The position numbers and the translations under genes were made by a program. Source: Alligator mississippiensis (Eukaryota; Chordata; Crocodylia; Alligatoridae). Taken from it: DNA of 64,000 nt. The stretch lies in the NCBI RefSeq assembly GCF_030867095.1, contig NC_081831.1, positions 20,622,001-20,686,000 on the forward strand, given 5' to 3'. Under the pieces are notes generated by a model, which did not search any database, was not told the origin of the DNA, and was given only the letters and a program-made list of their open reading frames with translations. This document shows positions 1-12,569 of this stretch, piece after piece; position 1 is the first letter of the stretch, and every line of letters begins with the position of its first letter.

Positions 1-1096
1 ACAGCTGCAAAGTGGCGGGAACTCTCTTCTTTGCACGCGGGTTCTCTGCGCAGCAGAACTCCTCCGTGCAATGAAGCTGTAAACCCACAGGGATAATTCT
101 AGTGCCGAAGCACACACAAAAAATCAGACCTTTGGGTCATGACATATATGAGCAAAGTAAGTTGAGAGACTTAACTGCAGGTTAAATTAGAAAGCTTTGC
201 AACTACCAGGCAAATGTCTTTTCATTATAAAAATTAAATAAATAGCCCCCTACTTGCAAATAATACACTGGAGAGAAATCTTCTTAATGTTGTTTGTTTT
301 CTGTGGTCTCTCCTGCATATCGTCAGACAGATGAAACTCTTGCATGTAGTTGCAGTGTTACACACATCCTTGTAGAAGCCTGTAAGTCCTAATTGATACC
401 ATATTAAACGTAAGCAGTCAGTATATAGCGAGTATGGAGTGATTTTGATGGTAAATCAATACTCTGATAGAAGCAGACCAGAAAACTTTTGACGCTTATT
501 CAAGAGGGACTTGCCAAGACAAGACGTATTTATGACAGAGTTCCTGACTGCTTTTTCAAAGCCACTTGAATTGCTGCCAAACGCTAAACACGCTCAAATT
601 CCCAGGAGTTATATTCAGCACAATGAGTGGATATTTCACAGTAAATATTGGCATGTCAGAAAGCAGGCATTAAACACCAACCTGACAAGCAACAATTGGC
701 TGCTTTGTGCGGATGATATGACGGGTTGTTTTCATCACTAAGGAGTGTTTTTGCGCAGCAACTTCTGTAAAGCTGAGGTTGTCGTTGCATTTAGAAGCAC
801 TTCAAAGAAATTGCAGACAAACTTGTAGCCCTGGATGTCTCTGTAGCTTCCATTGCAAAAATCAACAGTAGAAATGTAGATCCCTGATAACTAACTGCAT
901 GTACAGAGACTGGCTGAGCTGGCAATAGGCATCCAGCATTGTCTGGTGAAACTATAATGTGATTTGTTGGTTGTGTTTGAGGCAAATGGGCTGGTTCCAG
1001 TAGATGTCATCCTCTGCTTCATTAGACAGCCTTAAATACCTCTCATGTTACAAGTGGGGAAAAAAGAATGGTTGGGTCTTTTCCTATTCTCTAGTG

Positions 1097-1225
1097 CATT
1101 GGTGGCCAACCTTTTTGGCAGGCGTGCCACAAGTTAGGTCCAAGTGTGCCACAAGTTAATACCCCCCCCCCCGAATACCACTCCCAGTCCCTGTCACCTG
1201 TCTGATATGCCATTCTGTAATGTGA
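1097..1225. mobile_element. hAT-type MITE fragment (GGTGGCCAACC end)
   Basis: The left end CATTGGTGGCCAACCTTTTT and the following GGCAGGCGTGCCACAAG match the terminal sequence of the element at 16530-16720 (inverse of its right end CAGGGGTGGCCAACCT). A later CACCTGTCTGATATGCCATTCTG also parallels the 16530 copy. The right end is not clear. A poly-C tract at 1160-1172 interrupts it. Confidence 0.5.
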
Positions 1226-3239
1226 CAGTGGTGAAGTTGCACAAACGCAGTACCAGCAGCCTGAGTCACTTTTAGCTCTCACAAGCAAAACAGTTAATTA
1301 CTGGAATAGGAAATATCTTGAGAAATGGTGTTGCTGTTTTGCTCAGTGGTACTCCTCCTCTAGCCTTGCTGGTACACAAGCAGTCACTACTGTACTGCAA
1401 GGCCTACTCTTCTTCCAACAGAACCTGACTGCTTGTTTTTAATAGCCCATGAGAGTTATCATTGAAATAAAATTGCTAAAAAATTAAACCTATTTTCACA
1501 ATAACTTAAAACTGTTCTTATATCCAAGTGTTCAAGAAGATCTTTTTTGAACATTTTTCACTTTTAAAAATCTCTTTTGGAAAGGTTAATATGTATTACT
1601 GAGAGAGCTACTGAAATGGTAAAAGAAAAATATAGATGTTGTTAAGTATCTCAGTAAGTTTATTAAAATTGAGAGAGAGAACTGCCTTTTTCATGGAAAA
1701 ACACACATTTGACACCAAGTCAATGACTTTTCAAAAATTGTTTTTTGAAAAAGTCTAGTTTTCAAAAATAAAAATAAAATAGATTTTTGAAAATTTCTAC
1801 CACCTGTAGAGGTGAGTAAGGGTATGAACCAAAATGCCCTGGCCAAATTCTAGCTTGTGCCTTCCTGTGCGTTCTCCTGCAATTCCAGAGGGAACAGATG
1901 TTAACCTGCTTGAATATCCTGTTGTGTGGTGCTTTTGCATGTGGCATTAAACAACTTTCTAGTTGCATTCCTGCGGTGGCTATGTTTTGGAGGGATTAAG
2001 TGATTCACACATATAGTTGATGATTCACATGTGCAAAGATATAGATATAGGTGCATGCATTTGTGTGCTCTTTAATTTTATTTAGTGTATTAAGTTCAAA
2101 GAAAAGTATATCAGTGCAAGATTATCCTGATCACCAGCCAGGCTGAAATGAGCAGAACCTCGCTAGCCCAGGACTCGTTGTGCAGGGGAGCATGTGCGGT
2201 GTTTTGATAGTGAAGCAGCATTGAATCAAGCAGTCTCTACTCCCTAGGGAGAAGGAGCAACAAAGGCTTGCTGCAAAGGCCTCATTGTCACTAGTGAAGG
2301 AAGGAGAGAGCAGTATTTCTGTAGCTGTGCCTTAGCAGAACTATTGAACCGTTATCTACATACAGATCTTCTTGTCCTTTTCTCCGTGCATGGCTGGGGA
2401 CAGTGCCACCATCTTGGCTATTACTGAGATCAAGACATTACATATCAACTTCAACTTGCATATCTATCTAGGTCTTCAAACTTACATGTCACATCCAGGT
2501 TGTGTCTATATCTTTGCATATTCTTCCCTCATAACATATCTGAGATTTTCCCTTTCCTATTCAACTTACACAGAAGTTCTCTCTATCTCGATCGCTGCAA
2601 CGTTGTTCTTTCTGATCTTGACACATCTCCAGTCTAAATGCTGCTGGAAAGATCATTTTTCTAGCCTGTTGCTTTGACCATATGACCCTCTTTTTGCCTT
2701 CTGTTCCACCATCCCTTTCTTCATTGTGTCAAACATAAGCTACTTGTCTTCACTTTTAAGGGTTTTAAAAGCCTGCCTTCACCCTGCTTATCTCTCATTC
2801 AGCACCGAGAGATTGATTATTGTTTCCAGTCAACCCTAGGGTACCAGCTTCTATCATGCCCACTTGTTCGATTTTCATCCAGTATTTTTGTTTTAAGCTT
2901 GTCTGCTCTAGTACTTGGAAAGAATTCCTTGTAAACATCTGGAAAGCTATCTTGCTTTCTCCTTCAGTTATTCCCTTAAAATTCTCCATTGTTATGAAGG
3001 CTTCAACAATTTTGACAAGAGCTAGGCTGTTGTGGTTTTGAAAACACTGCTCATTGTTCTGCTTAATATTGATTCTTTGTGTTCCTACACTTGTCTGTAT
3101 CCACCTGCAGTTTCTGATTTAATACTTGCACCATAAACACTTCGGGATGGAGACCATCTTTGTTATGTATTTGTTCAGCTCTTGAGCTACTGAGATCCAT
3201 GACTGATGCTTCTATCACTTAACTTTTATAGATAAGAAC

Positions 3240-3815
3240 TGCTACTTACTGGGGCAGACTGTAGGTCCATCTTGCCCAGTATCTTGTGTCACACAGTGGC
3301 AGAGAGGGAATGCTAGAAGGGAGAATAAACAGGATAGGACCAGGGGTTTTCTCCTATTCTTCTCCCACTTCCAGTCTCTGCCATTTAAGGTGTAGGAAGA
3401 TCTGATAGATGCTGTACCCCTAATTTCTATGTTTAATAGCTACTGATGTACCTTTCCTCCAAGAATTTGCCCAATCCCTTTTTAACTCTTGTTAACCTGT
3501 TGGTTTCCACAACATCTTGTGGCAATGAGTTCCATGCTTGACTTAACACAGTGTGAAAACAAACTTTCTTTGGTTAGTTTTAAACTTGCTGCCTGCTAGC
3601 TTCATTTTATGCTCCCTGGTTCTTGTATTGTGAGAGAGAATAAATAATAAATCCCTATCTACTTTCTCTTCATCACTTAGTGTTTTGTAAACCTTTATCA
3701 TGTTCCCCCCTCAAGCATGTCTTCTAAACTGAATAGTCCTAGTCTCTTTAATCTCTCGTTGTATAGAAGCCTCTCCATACCACTAATCATCCTTGTTGCC
3801 CCTTTTTCTCTATAT
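3240..3815 (-). mobile_element. CR1 LINE 3' fragment, minus orientation
   Basis: The + strand reads as the reverse complement of a CR1 3' region of the type abundant in turtles and other sauropsids: GGTCCATCTTGCCCAGTATC near 3270, then CACAACATCTTGTGGCAATG and, near 3690, TTTATCATGTTCCCCCCTC followed by AATCTCTCGTTGTATAG. It is 5'-truncated and degenerate, with no coding potential left. Confidence 0.8.
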
Positions 3816-5345
3816 ATAATAATATATGTATACTAATACCTTTGAGTCTCCCAGACCCTCTACTGTTCAGCAGGTGAATTATTCCGTTCATCTTTCTGTT
3901 CTTGAAATGGGGAACACCCTGGGAACTCCAGTGTCTGTACTGTAAAAGAAGCAGGTAGATCTCCTGTCTGAGGGTTGAGCATATTAATAGGAGAGGCACA
4001 ACATTTCAGCTTTGTAGCACTGCATTATCCCTTGAATCTACAGAAGACATAGTGGTTATTGAGAGAGACCTTTGTGTTCTCTGCATCTCATCCATACATC
4101 TCTAGGATGTTCGCTAACAATTTGCAATCCTGATGTTGCTAGAGTTTAGCTAAAGAGCTGGACTTTCTCTGGCCACCCGTGTTTGCTGGTTGATTGTTCC
4201 ATTGGCTCTGGACAGACCACAGTTCTCACTTCTGAGATTCCCCTTTGTAAGCCAGCCAAACTCATCTGTATCACCATTTCCTGTACTGTCCATACATCCA
4301 TCTTGTTTATTCCATTCTCTGTTGCTCCTGTTTTACTTCACAGTTCTTTTAGATTAGATTAGGCAACTAGATTTTGTGCTTTGTGAATGCTTCCTTCAGC
4401 TGTTCTTGGCAATGGGATATTTATACTTCGCAGCACTGGAGCAAGCACAGACGACCGAGAATCTAAAATGCAAATTATTGTCAAACCCTACCATAAGCAT
4501 TTTTATGATAGCCTGTCACGCATATGGAAACTGCTACTTTAAATGTCCATATCCTCTTTACCTACTATGCTATAGAGGCATAAAATATGATACACACAAC
4601 ATCTGGTTTCTTTCATGCAAGAGGCATATTGAAATTTGTGTAGTTTTGCCAACTTATGTTTTCCTGCCCTTTCTGTGCAGAATGACTGGATAAAATAAGC
4701 CTTTAAGACCAGCCAGTCTCAGACTTTGGCTACACTGACACATGCCTTACATGGTTTGCCACCTCTTGTGTGAGGAATAAGTACTTGAGCAGGACTTCTT
4801 GAGGGAGGGAGGAGGTGTCCACCTGTTTTTTATTTGTACCCATTTTTTAAGGTGCAAGAATGACTTTATTTCATTTTTCAGCCTGTCATGCTGCTGCTGT
4901 TGTAGCAAACTTTTTCTTAAATCCTCCCGTTAATTTTCCTGTCACATGTTAGCGATGTTTTATTAATCACCTACTTTCCTGAATTCCTGCCGGGTAATAA
5001 TTCTGTTTTATATGGAGCTTTTCCTGGGGCTGTCAAAGACTAATTATGCCCCATTAACTTAACTAATTCACACATGTAGAATGTTTTTTAATAAGCCAAT
5101 CTTGGTTGTCTCTTAATTGCTAAAGACTGTAAACTCAATTACACTGAAACTGCACTGAGGATTTTCACCTTCTAAAACTTCCTGCAGTGCAAAAACATAA
5201 TGGAAAGCCTAAGAGCATCAGTTAAATAGCATGTCTTATTTCCTTCCAATTTAAGCAGCACCATTCACTCCTAACAAATCCATCAAAAATAAAAACTCCA
5301 AAATGTATATTAAAATTAAAAAATTGAGACCAGGTTTAAATCATT

Positions 5346-5468
5346 GGGCACGCCTACACGAGATGTTTACTGTGGAGCTGACACATGCAGCACCCAGGAG
5401 CAATAAACTTTGGTACGAATTATGCCAGAGTTTATTCAGCCTCCTTGATTGCATGTGTAGATGTGTCC
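5346..5468. mobile_element. Short MITE with terminal inverted repeats and 3-bp ATT duplication
   Basis: The left end GGGCACGCCTACACGAGATG and the inverse of the right end GGACACATCTACACATGCAA match at most positions. ATT lies immediately outside both ends (5343-5345 and 5469-5471). Length is 123 bp. The ends resemble those of the 295-bp element at 62056, so this may be an internally deleted relative. Confidence 0.6.
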
Positions 5469-5680
5469 ATTGTGTTCGTTTTATTGGTACTTTTGAAAAT
5501 TAATGATCAAAGTACAAATTTGCAAGATAACTTTTACTTAGTAAAACACATCATTCTTCCCCCTTTAGCAAAGCAGAAAAAATCCATCCGTCCATCTGGC
5601 TGCTTTTGTTGAATAGCAGCATCCCTTACAGCAACATCTGAACATTTCTCAAGAACTGGCAGAAGTGGCAGGATGGCATG

Positions 5681-5821
5681 TTAGAGACTAACTGGTTTAC
5701 AGGGGCATTTGCTTTCATAGGTAACAATCTGCTTTGTCACATGTTAATATGAAGCTAGTATCTGATGAAGTAGGTTGTTGCCTATGAAAGCACGTGTCTT
5801 TCTGAACCAGTTAGTCTCTAA
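5681..5821 (+). mobile_element. Penelope-like relic: imperfect inverted repeat with hammerhead-like core
   Basis: The arms 5681-5721 and 5781-5821 are reverse complements at 34 of 41 positions (outer 17 and inner 11 perfect). The sequence and its end (TTAGTCTCTAAGGTGCCAC) match a very common sauropsid repeat that I associate with Penelope-like elements. The loop-proximal part contains CTGATGA at 5762-5768, a potential 5-bp stem with TTGTTG loop (5770-5785), GAAA at 5786-5789 and a TC at 5797-5798, in the order of a hammerhead ribozyme. An extra A between CTGATGA and the stem makes activity doubtful. Confidence 0.55.
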
Positions 5822-6831
5822 GGTGCCACTGCCTTACCTTCTGCTTGACTTCAGGTTAACAGTAACCATCTCTTCCTTAAGAACTGAAAATAACCAAGAA
5901 TATCACCCTCTTGCTTTCCCATATGGAGAAGTAAGTTACTTGATTTATGGGCCAGAGCTTCACCTAATATAAACCTGCGTACCTCCAGTGACTTGCCCTA
6001 AAGAGCATTGGCTGGCCCTATATTGGACTTAGTGGGGTCTGGAAACAGAGAAACCCTCTGGGATTCCTTGGAGAAGAAAAGGCAAAGTGACTTTGGATTG
6101 GGGAGAGGGAAGGGGAGTCATTTTGGAGACAGGATGAGAGAATTTGGCAGTCAGCACTATGAGATCAATAGTGTTTAATTTTTGTTACATGTGGCTTGAA
6201 GGGAGTGGTGGAAGATGCTGAGTAAGCTTCCTCAAACAATTACATTCAATAAACAGCTGGCATCCAGTAGAAACTGTTTGGAAACGTTCTATTTCTGAGT
6301 TGCTCTACACATGGATCTGGTGCTTTCACTTTCCCAGTGCTGAATGCATTTCTATAGAAACAGGATCTCACAGTTAAAAAACCCCAAACCATTTGGTCCT
6401 GTCATTTCCCCCATTCCCTCTCCCCAATCCAAGCATAATGTCAAAGGGAGTAACAGCATAATAGAAAAGAAAACCTAAATTTGCGTGGGAGGTGAATTTG
6501 CAAAGGAAAAAAGGGCACTTGCATGTTATTGAAAGCTGCATAAGAGTTGCCTACTTTAAATCTCATTGACGCCTCTGAAAATATCCCTGGAGTCTTTGTG
6601 TACGGTGGCTGGGAGTCTTCAGAGATGTCCAAGGGTTTTAGACGCCCAGTCTAAACTGAATATCAGTGCGGGGTTTGTGCCAAATATCTTAAAACTCCTT
6701 TGAAAATATCAATCAGAATAGTTTTCCATACAGCCATAACAGTGATGGAAAGGGCCTGTTACAGTCAGGATTTTCCTAATTAGACTAAAAACTGAAACCC
6801 AAGAATGAGTCTTGTACCAAACTGTTGCGCT

Positions 6832-6847
6832 CCCCCCCCCCCCCCCC
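6832..6847. repeat. Poly-C tract (16 bp)
   Basis: An uninterrupted run of C. It encodes glycine in a meaningless minus-strand frame. Confidence 0.95.
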
Positions 6848-7764
6848 AAGCATTTTAAGTTACTAAGGAGTTGCACCAAAACAGAATTTGACAAAAAAGG
6901 TTTACTTTCTTCTTACAAAATGTCCCCAAGAAAGAAGTTTATAATACAGCTGTGGAAAGTGCATTTTTTGATTTTGTTTTTTTAGTAAAGGAAAGCAAAT
7001 GCTACCTGAAACATGGGACTGCATACTGATATTGGCGTCTATGATGTTTAGATTAAAGCAGCTTTACTAGGAAAATAAATCCATGCCTGGTGCATGAGAT
7101 ATCGACTGGGTTAATCTGGTGACTTGCTAGTAGTGCTAAATTCAGATATGTACTGGCACCCAGTTATGAAAAATAATGTTGGTGGCAACTCCATTTCTCT
7201 GGAAAAAAATATGGATGCATGGCACTGAAACAGTTTCTGCACAGAAAACATGACACTGTTTATGAAGAGCCATGTCTAATATTCTTTTCCAGTTTGGAAA
7301 GAGGATTTATTTTAATATATCCTTTTTTAATTGCTGTGAGCTGGACTTGTAAATATTGCAAGTGGTTGAGTAATACTCATCTGTTAGCAGACCAAATGAA
7401 GGGACATTTTTTCCACACTTGAAGACCTGATGTGGTTCACACAGCTCTGAAGGGGATACTTGAGAGCAGATATTGAAGAAAAAAAAAGAAGAAAGTCTGT
7501 TTAATAATTCAAAGAGGGCTGAATCTGAGGAGAAGCCAATGTGTGCTACACTGTTGAGTGAAATGCATGGGACATTGTGCAGTTAGCCAAGAAGTTTTGC
7601 CAAGAGTTTTAATAATAGGGGATTTATTTTTAGGGGAGGGATGGGTTTATCATCAACATTGCTACAATGTACTCCTCTGGCAAGATGTGAAACTAATATT
7701 GCAGCTAATACCCTTCAAAACATAAGGAAGATGAAGTGGTCTGGCAAAACTAGTTTCATATAGC

Positions 7765-7960
7765 TATTTATTTATTTATTTATTTATATTTTATTTGTTA
7801 GATTTATATGCTACTCTGCGAAAAAGACTCAGGGCAGCTTATAATAAAAGACGAACTTAAACATATTTGAGAGAGATGATTATGTAGCAACTCCCATAAC
7901 AATACTCCAATTTAACCTTGCTTTGCTGAGTGCCAGCCCAAATGAAAAAGGGCCTTGCCC
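7765..7960. repeat. TTTA-rich microsatellite followed by a dispersed repeat tail
   Basis: (TTTA)n at about 7765-7788 leads into TTAGATTTATATGCTACTCTG and CTCAGGGCAGCTTATAATAA. This resembles a LINE/SINE tail common in reptile genomes, but I cannot assign the family. Confidence 0.4.
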
Positions 7961-8761
7961 ACTGTCAACTTAGCTCAGGCTTTCAGTAGTTATTTATCAT
8001 GAATCTGAGTAGGTTTTAAAGACACCATTTTTCAGGTGCATTCTTTACTTGAATACTTTTAACACACTTTTTTTTGGGTAGGTGTGTGGAAGTAGTGTTG
8101 TTTCATACCTGAGTAAATAAATTGTCACAAAATTTTGGGAGACTAGCCTAGTATTTACAGCATCTCAGCTAATAAGATTTTTGGAAAGGAAATATCACAC
8201 AAACATGTATCTGCTGCATGGTTTGGCATAGCACTTGTTAGATTCTTTATCGTGGTCATTGCTCTTTGTTTTCCACAGTTTGTGGGGGGGGTGTTCAACA
8301 AAACTTAACTTTTTGCTTTGCAAATAGCTTCCTCCCTCAGCAGTAAAATTACCTGTATATCACCAGCAACTTCATATGCAAGGACCCAGCAAGCTTGCAA
8401 GACCCTGCAAGGTTGGCACACCACCCTGGGGTGATGCCAAGGGGTGATACTTAAGAGCCCCCCTTAGTGTTGCCCTTTGTGTGTGACTAAGGCCAAAACA
8501 GAGGGCTTTTCTTTTCTTTTTATTAAGATTCTTTTGAATTTAATGTTGCTTGTCAGGATAGAGGAGAAGTTGTGGGGGGCAGCCCTCTGTAGGAGGGGAG
8601 TTGCAAGCTTGGAAGGGTCATTGGGGGAGGAGGAAAGGATCTCTCTGAGGATTAGGCAGGGTAGTGGGAGTTGGATGGACAGGGGGTGATGGAAGTAGGA
8701 AGAGTTTTCTTATATTTGGTTGTAATTGGTGGTTGAGAAGCATGGTTGGGACTGGCCAGAG

Positions 8762-9058
8762 CAGTGGTTGTAAACCTTTTTTGTACCAGGACCCATTTGT
8801 AAACTTGGATGGCCAGTGTCCTCGCTCCTGACTTGCTGCCCCTTGCACCCAGTCCCCAGCCCCCCCAGTATGTGGGGCAGGAGGTGGGTGTGTGGGGGGC
8901 ATGGTGGACACCAAGTGGCCTCTTGCAGGCTGCAACTCTGCCAGCCAGCAAGGGAAAAGCCAGTTTCCCACGTTTTCTCCTTTAAAGACAAATCCATTTT
9001 TAAAGTTTGTTTGCGACCCTTTCATATATTCTTGCAACCCACGAGTTGAGAAACACTG
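8762..9058. mobile_element. hAT-type MITE with 8-bp target duplication
   Basis: The left end CAGTGGTTGTAAACC and the inverse of the right end CAGTGTTTCTCAACTCG are matching terminal inverted repeats of hAT style. The flanks GGCCAGAG (8754-8761) and GGCCAGAT (9059-9066) agree at 7 of 8 bases, the hAT-length duplication. The element is 297 bp. The long open frames on both strands here are only its GC-rich interior. Confidence 0.8.
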
Positions 9059-9682
9059 GGCCAGATGGTTTGCTTGTAGGGAGGGAAGTAGTAATTGGTT
9101 GTGGATTGGAGTTTCCAAGTTTTGGGGGGTGTTTGGAGAATCTACAATTGTTTCTTCTCTGTGGGTGGTTTATTGTAAGCTGCTCTGTCCATGTTGGATA
9201 GTGCAGGATATAAATCTACAAGGTAAATACATTGTGCACAGAGAATGCTTATTGAGGGTTCTGGTGATTCTAAGAAGAAATTGCAGTCTTGCGAAGATTT
9301 AGGCATGTTAGTCTGTGCTTGGCATCTGTATAGAAAATCAGTACAACTAAGCAGGTTCATAAGTCTTCAGGACCGGGGCCCAAAGTACTCTCTTTAAACA
9401 TCCACCTGTAGAGTAGCAAAAATAGTGGTCTTAGTGTCAGCCTTGAAAGCTTTAACAAAGAATCCTACCAAAAATAGGACTTTGCAGTTAAAATACTGCC
9501 CAGGTATCAACTTGAAAGGATCTGGCTTTAGTTCTAATTGAAATTTTTTCAGCAGTTGAATGCTCTAAATAGCACTTTTTTTCAAGGGAGAAGTAAAGGG
9601 AGAGACTCTAAAGGAAGTTTCTTTTAAAAATTCCTTCAGATTAACCTAAAGCAATAACTTAATTTTGTTCTATTTCTTCTAG

Positions 9683-9750
9683 GGATGCTGGTGGTGATTG
9701 TCTTGTTGCTGATTGCAATAGCAGTGGTTGCCGTCTGGCCAACAAAATAA
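9683..9750 (+). CDS. STX8: STX8 (syntaxin-8) terminal coding exon, C-terminal membrane anchor
   Basis: This exon encodes the last 22 whole codons of a tail-anchored SNARE, preceded by two bases of a split glycine codon. The peptide is a hydrophobic stretch rich in Val, Leu, Ile and Ala, and it ends in AVWPTK followed by TAA at 9748-9750. That matches the C-terminus I know for syntaxin-8, whose very short lumenal tail follows the membrane helix. A pyrimidine-rich acceptor ending TTCTTCTAG precedes the exon at 9682. Syntaxin-8 is a Q-SNARE of early and late endosomes that pairs with STX7, VTI1B and VAMP8 in homotypic fusion. The SNARE helix and N-terminal domain are encoded upstream of base 1 and are not in the window. 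The convergent neighbour NTN1 supports the assignment, because the two genes are tail-to-tail neighbours in mammals. I recognised it from the short peptide plus synteny, not from a search. Confidence 0.88.
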
Positions 9751-9875
9751 TATGAATTCAGGGACTATCAGAGAACCTGTGTATCAACGGTGGAGTATGA
9801 AAGACACCAGAGCAGAACAACAGAAGTGCAAACACATTTTGTGTTTTTAAATAAACTCAACAGTATTAGAATGAA
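9751..9875 (+). other. STX8: STX8 3' UTR, proximal form
   Basis: The stretch runs from the STX8 stop codon to just past the first canonical poly(A) signal (AATAAA at 9850-9855). The cleavage site is inferred at 10-25 bases after the signal. Longer forms could run to about 10.8 kb, where a second AATAAA lies. Confidence 0.6.
9850..9855 (+). promoter_or_regulatory. Poly(A) signal AATAAA for STX8 (proximal)
   Basis: A canonical hexamer lies about 100 bases after the STX8 stop codon. It is the first one on this strand and gives a very short 3' UTR. Confidence 0.6.
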
Positions 9876-12569
9876 GCTGTGTCCCACATGCATCAGTTTC
9901 TGCGCAAAGTCCATAGCCAGACAGTTGTGGCTAGCTTGAAAAGGGCTCCTTTACTACCTGAATTTTGTATTTAAAGGGGGCACAACTGGAGATAGACACT
10001 TTTTTTTTATAATTTACTCCTTGATGCACCCATTTCTAAGCAAGTGATCATATAGATCTGCCATGCCCCCTCTCCCTTGTGTCAACACCAACTGTCCTGT
10101 GGGTTTCAGTTTTCTATAAACTCTTAAGACATGATTCTTGTAGTACATACATGGAGCTCTTTCACTCTAGTGCTTCTCTTGAGAATTAAGACTTTTTCAT
10201 CTTACAAGGACGTGAATGTTTTAAAGAGCTCGTTTATACTGGATATCCAGAAAGTCTGAGAGCGGGTATAACCCTACAATGATGTCTGATGGTAAGGGTG
10301 GAAGGGGATTGATTTAGTATTTCAGATAAACCTTAGAAGTGTATTCAAGTATGACTCAGTTTTTGGCTGTTGTGAGAGAATTATCAGTGTTGATCTCCGC
10401 AAATAGAAATGTGAATAGCTGAGGGTCTTTTCAAGGTTTTGTACAGCCAGGTGCATACAAGTGGAAAGCACTGCCCAAAATGTGCTCATGAGGAGCTGAG
10501 ACTTTCTGGTAAGTGTGCTTTAACTTTATACTGAGGCAAGTTTTATCACAGCCAACTAAACTGCAGAAGATAAAACAGAGTCCATGTACTAATCTCAAGC
10601 CCACATTTCTGCTTCTCTTTCTTTTATAATGTTCCACAGTTTGTTAAACCTGCAATGGAAAATACAAGTATTTAAAATGCATTAATGAAAAAAATGTAAT
10701 GCTTATTTCTGGCCAAAAATTATTATTTTCATATGTGCCAACTTGATTGTCTGAATGGATAGAGCAAGCAATAGCACTGAATAAAAGTCAACTTGTTTAT
10801 ATATTGTTTTCTACTGGCTTTCTTTTTTCCTACTATGTCTTAATAGTTTCACATTTAATTTATTTTTTAATGTTGCCATTATTTTGAAATGTCTTCTTCA
10901 CATGTATTTTAATGGTTCCTGTAGCCCCAAGCTAGTCCTCACCTCGTGCAATCTCAGCACTAGATGACATGGATTTTTAAAATGAGCATTTGGTTCTTGG
11001 CACTGACAATCAAAATCCTATCTTATAACGTCTTCTGCCAATGTGCCATAACGCAGGCAAAAGTCAGGATCCATGACCCACTTACTTTAGAGCAGATACT
11101 GAAACTCTAGTGGTTATATGTGATATAGCATGACGGGGACTCTAAGAGCTGAATGAATCTAAATCACTAGGTTTAGTTGCTCTGTGCTCTGGAGCTGACA
11201 AGAGCCCTGCTATGTTACTGATCCCTGAGCTATTCAATCCCTGTGAATGTTTCACTGTATAAGTAGCCAAAATTGGACGTGTTGGTTATATAGAAAATAG
11301 GCTTATAGGAGTAGTTCATATAATCAAACCATCGTATAAATTTCTTTCTCGTGACTATGGGAGGAGTAATGGGATAACACAGCAGTAGATCAGGGAGTGA
11401 AAAATACCTTTGTCTTCCTTGCAGTAAACATCTAGTACTCAGTGCATATGACTAACTGTGTCCCTTGGTGGAAACTGCCTTCATGTTTTCATCTGCCAAG
11501 AAGCTTAAATAATCCCTGTAGTTCTTTCATAGCCAGGAGGGGAATAGTGCCCTTTTATAATCATCCATCCTGCATTTCTGGAGAAGGCCCTTCTCAAAGC
11601 CCTTGAAGGGTCAGTTGCATTAAAATTCCTTAGAAAACAGGGGTCTTGCTTGTTTGCTTGAGAGAGTGATTCATATTCAAACAGATGCAGGAAAAAGCAA
11701 TAACTTTAGTATCTTGCTTTTTACAAAAAAAATAACATTTAAAAAACCACAGTATGTTTTCAATGTTTCTGTTGCTTACTTTTAAAATATAAATGTCTTC
11801 TAAGCACAATCGTTCCAGATGAAAACAAAATAATTTAAGTTTTCAATATGGCGTTAAGGTCTTCTGCATTTACACAGTTTCTGTGTTAAGGAAATAAATT
11901 GGAAAACCTAGTTGAAATTAACTTGATTTAGGAGCCTTTGATCTATTATGCCACTACTATCTGAGAAATCTCCATTGGCTTCATAGAATAAAGTGAGATT
12001 TTGCAGAAATCAGAATTTAGACTTGTAGGTTTTAATTAAAACTATACTTTACTGGAAGAATTAAGGTTCTGTTTTAATTTCCAGAAGCCATTAATCAAGA
12101 TAACTTAAGCCTCTCTTCTGTGTGATTTACCAGGCGTGTTCTGATGCAGCCTTTTCAAAAGCCATCTTCCGATCTGCTGTAAACTTGAACATTTTATCTG
12201 GTGCGTGGGGAAAGAGGAAAGCCTGCAAAGCTTATTGGTGAAGTATTTACCAAAGTGCTTCTTTGCTTTGCCCTTTAAATAACATTGTACGTGTCATGCG
12301 GGTGAGCAGTTTTATTAAAAACAGAGAAGTAAATTGGGCAGTGCTTTGATGTTTGAGTAGAAACTTTTCTGTTTTACTGCTCCCTGGAAGGGTTAGGAGA
12401 CCTAAAGTAAATAGCAGTGTTTCATTATTGTCTTCAAGCAAGTGGAAGCAAAGATCATCAGGTGCTTAACTGGACTTCTTTGCATTTTCAGTGCCAGTAT
12501 CACCAGTTACTGTGTTATCTGAGTGCATGAGTTTGGTTGCTATTTTGCAGGGTGACTGGGGTGGGGGCA
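9876..12569. other. Intergenic (or distal STX8 3' UTR), nothing recognisable
   Basis: AT-rich sequence with no convincing open frame. If the distal STX8 poly(A) signal at 10780 is used, the first 900 bases are UTR. The remainder is plain intergenic sequence between the convergent genes. Confidence 0.5.
10780..10785 (+). promoter_or_regulatory. Possible distal poly(A) signal AATAAA for STX8
   Basis: A second canonical hexamer is followed by T-rich sequence about 20-30 bases downstream (10796-10815 contains TTGTTTATATATTGTTTTC). This is plausible as a distal end of the STX8 transcript, but only by position and motif. Confidence 0.35.

Larger units (their letters stand above)
1..9682 (+). other. 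STX8: Last intron of STX8 (partial, 5' end outside window)
   Basis: All sequence upstream of the STX8 terminal exon lacks a recognisable exon. It contains an old hAT MITE end (about 1097), a CR1 fragment (3240-3815), a small MITE (5346-5468), a Penelope-like inverted repeat (5681-5821), a poly-C tract (6832-6847), a TTTA-rich dispersed repeat (7765-7960) and a hAT MITE (8762-9058). The intervening blocks 1-1090, 1300-3240, 3816-5345, 5822-7760 and 7961-8750 show nothing I can name. Open frames there are short and have no recognisable domain. Confidence 0.75.

Noticed and set aside
5303-5612. Short open frames near 5.4 kb
   Set aside because: They overlap a small MITE and have no recognisable product.
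8618-9118. 166-codon open frame on the - strand
   Set aside because: It covers a hAT-type MITE and flanks. Proline/histidine-rich noise without a domain.
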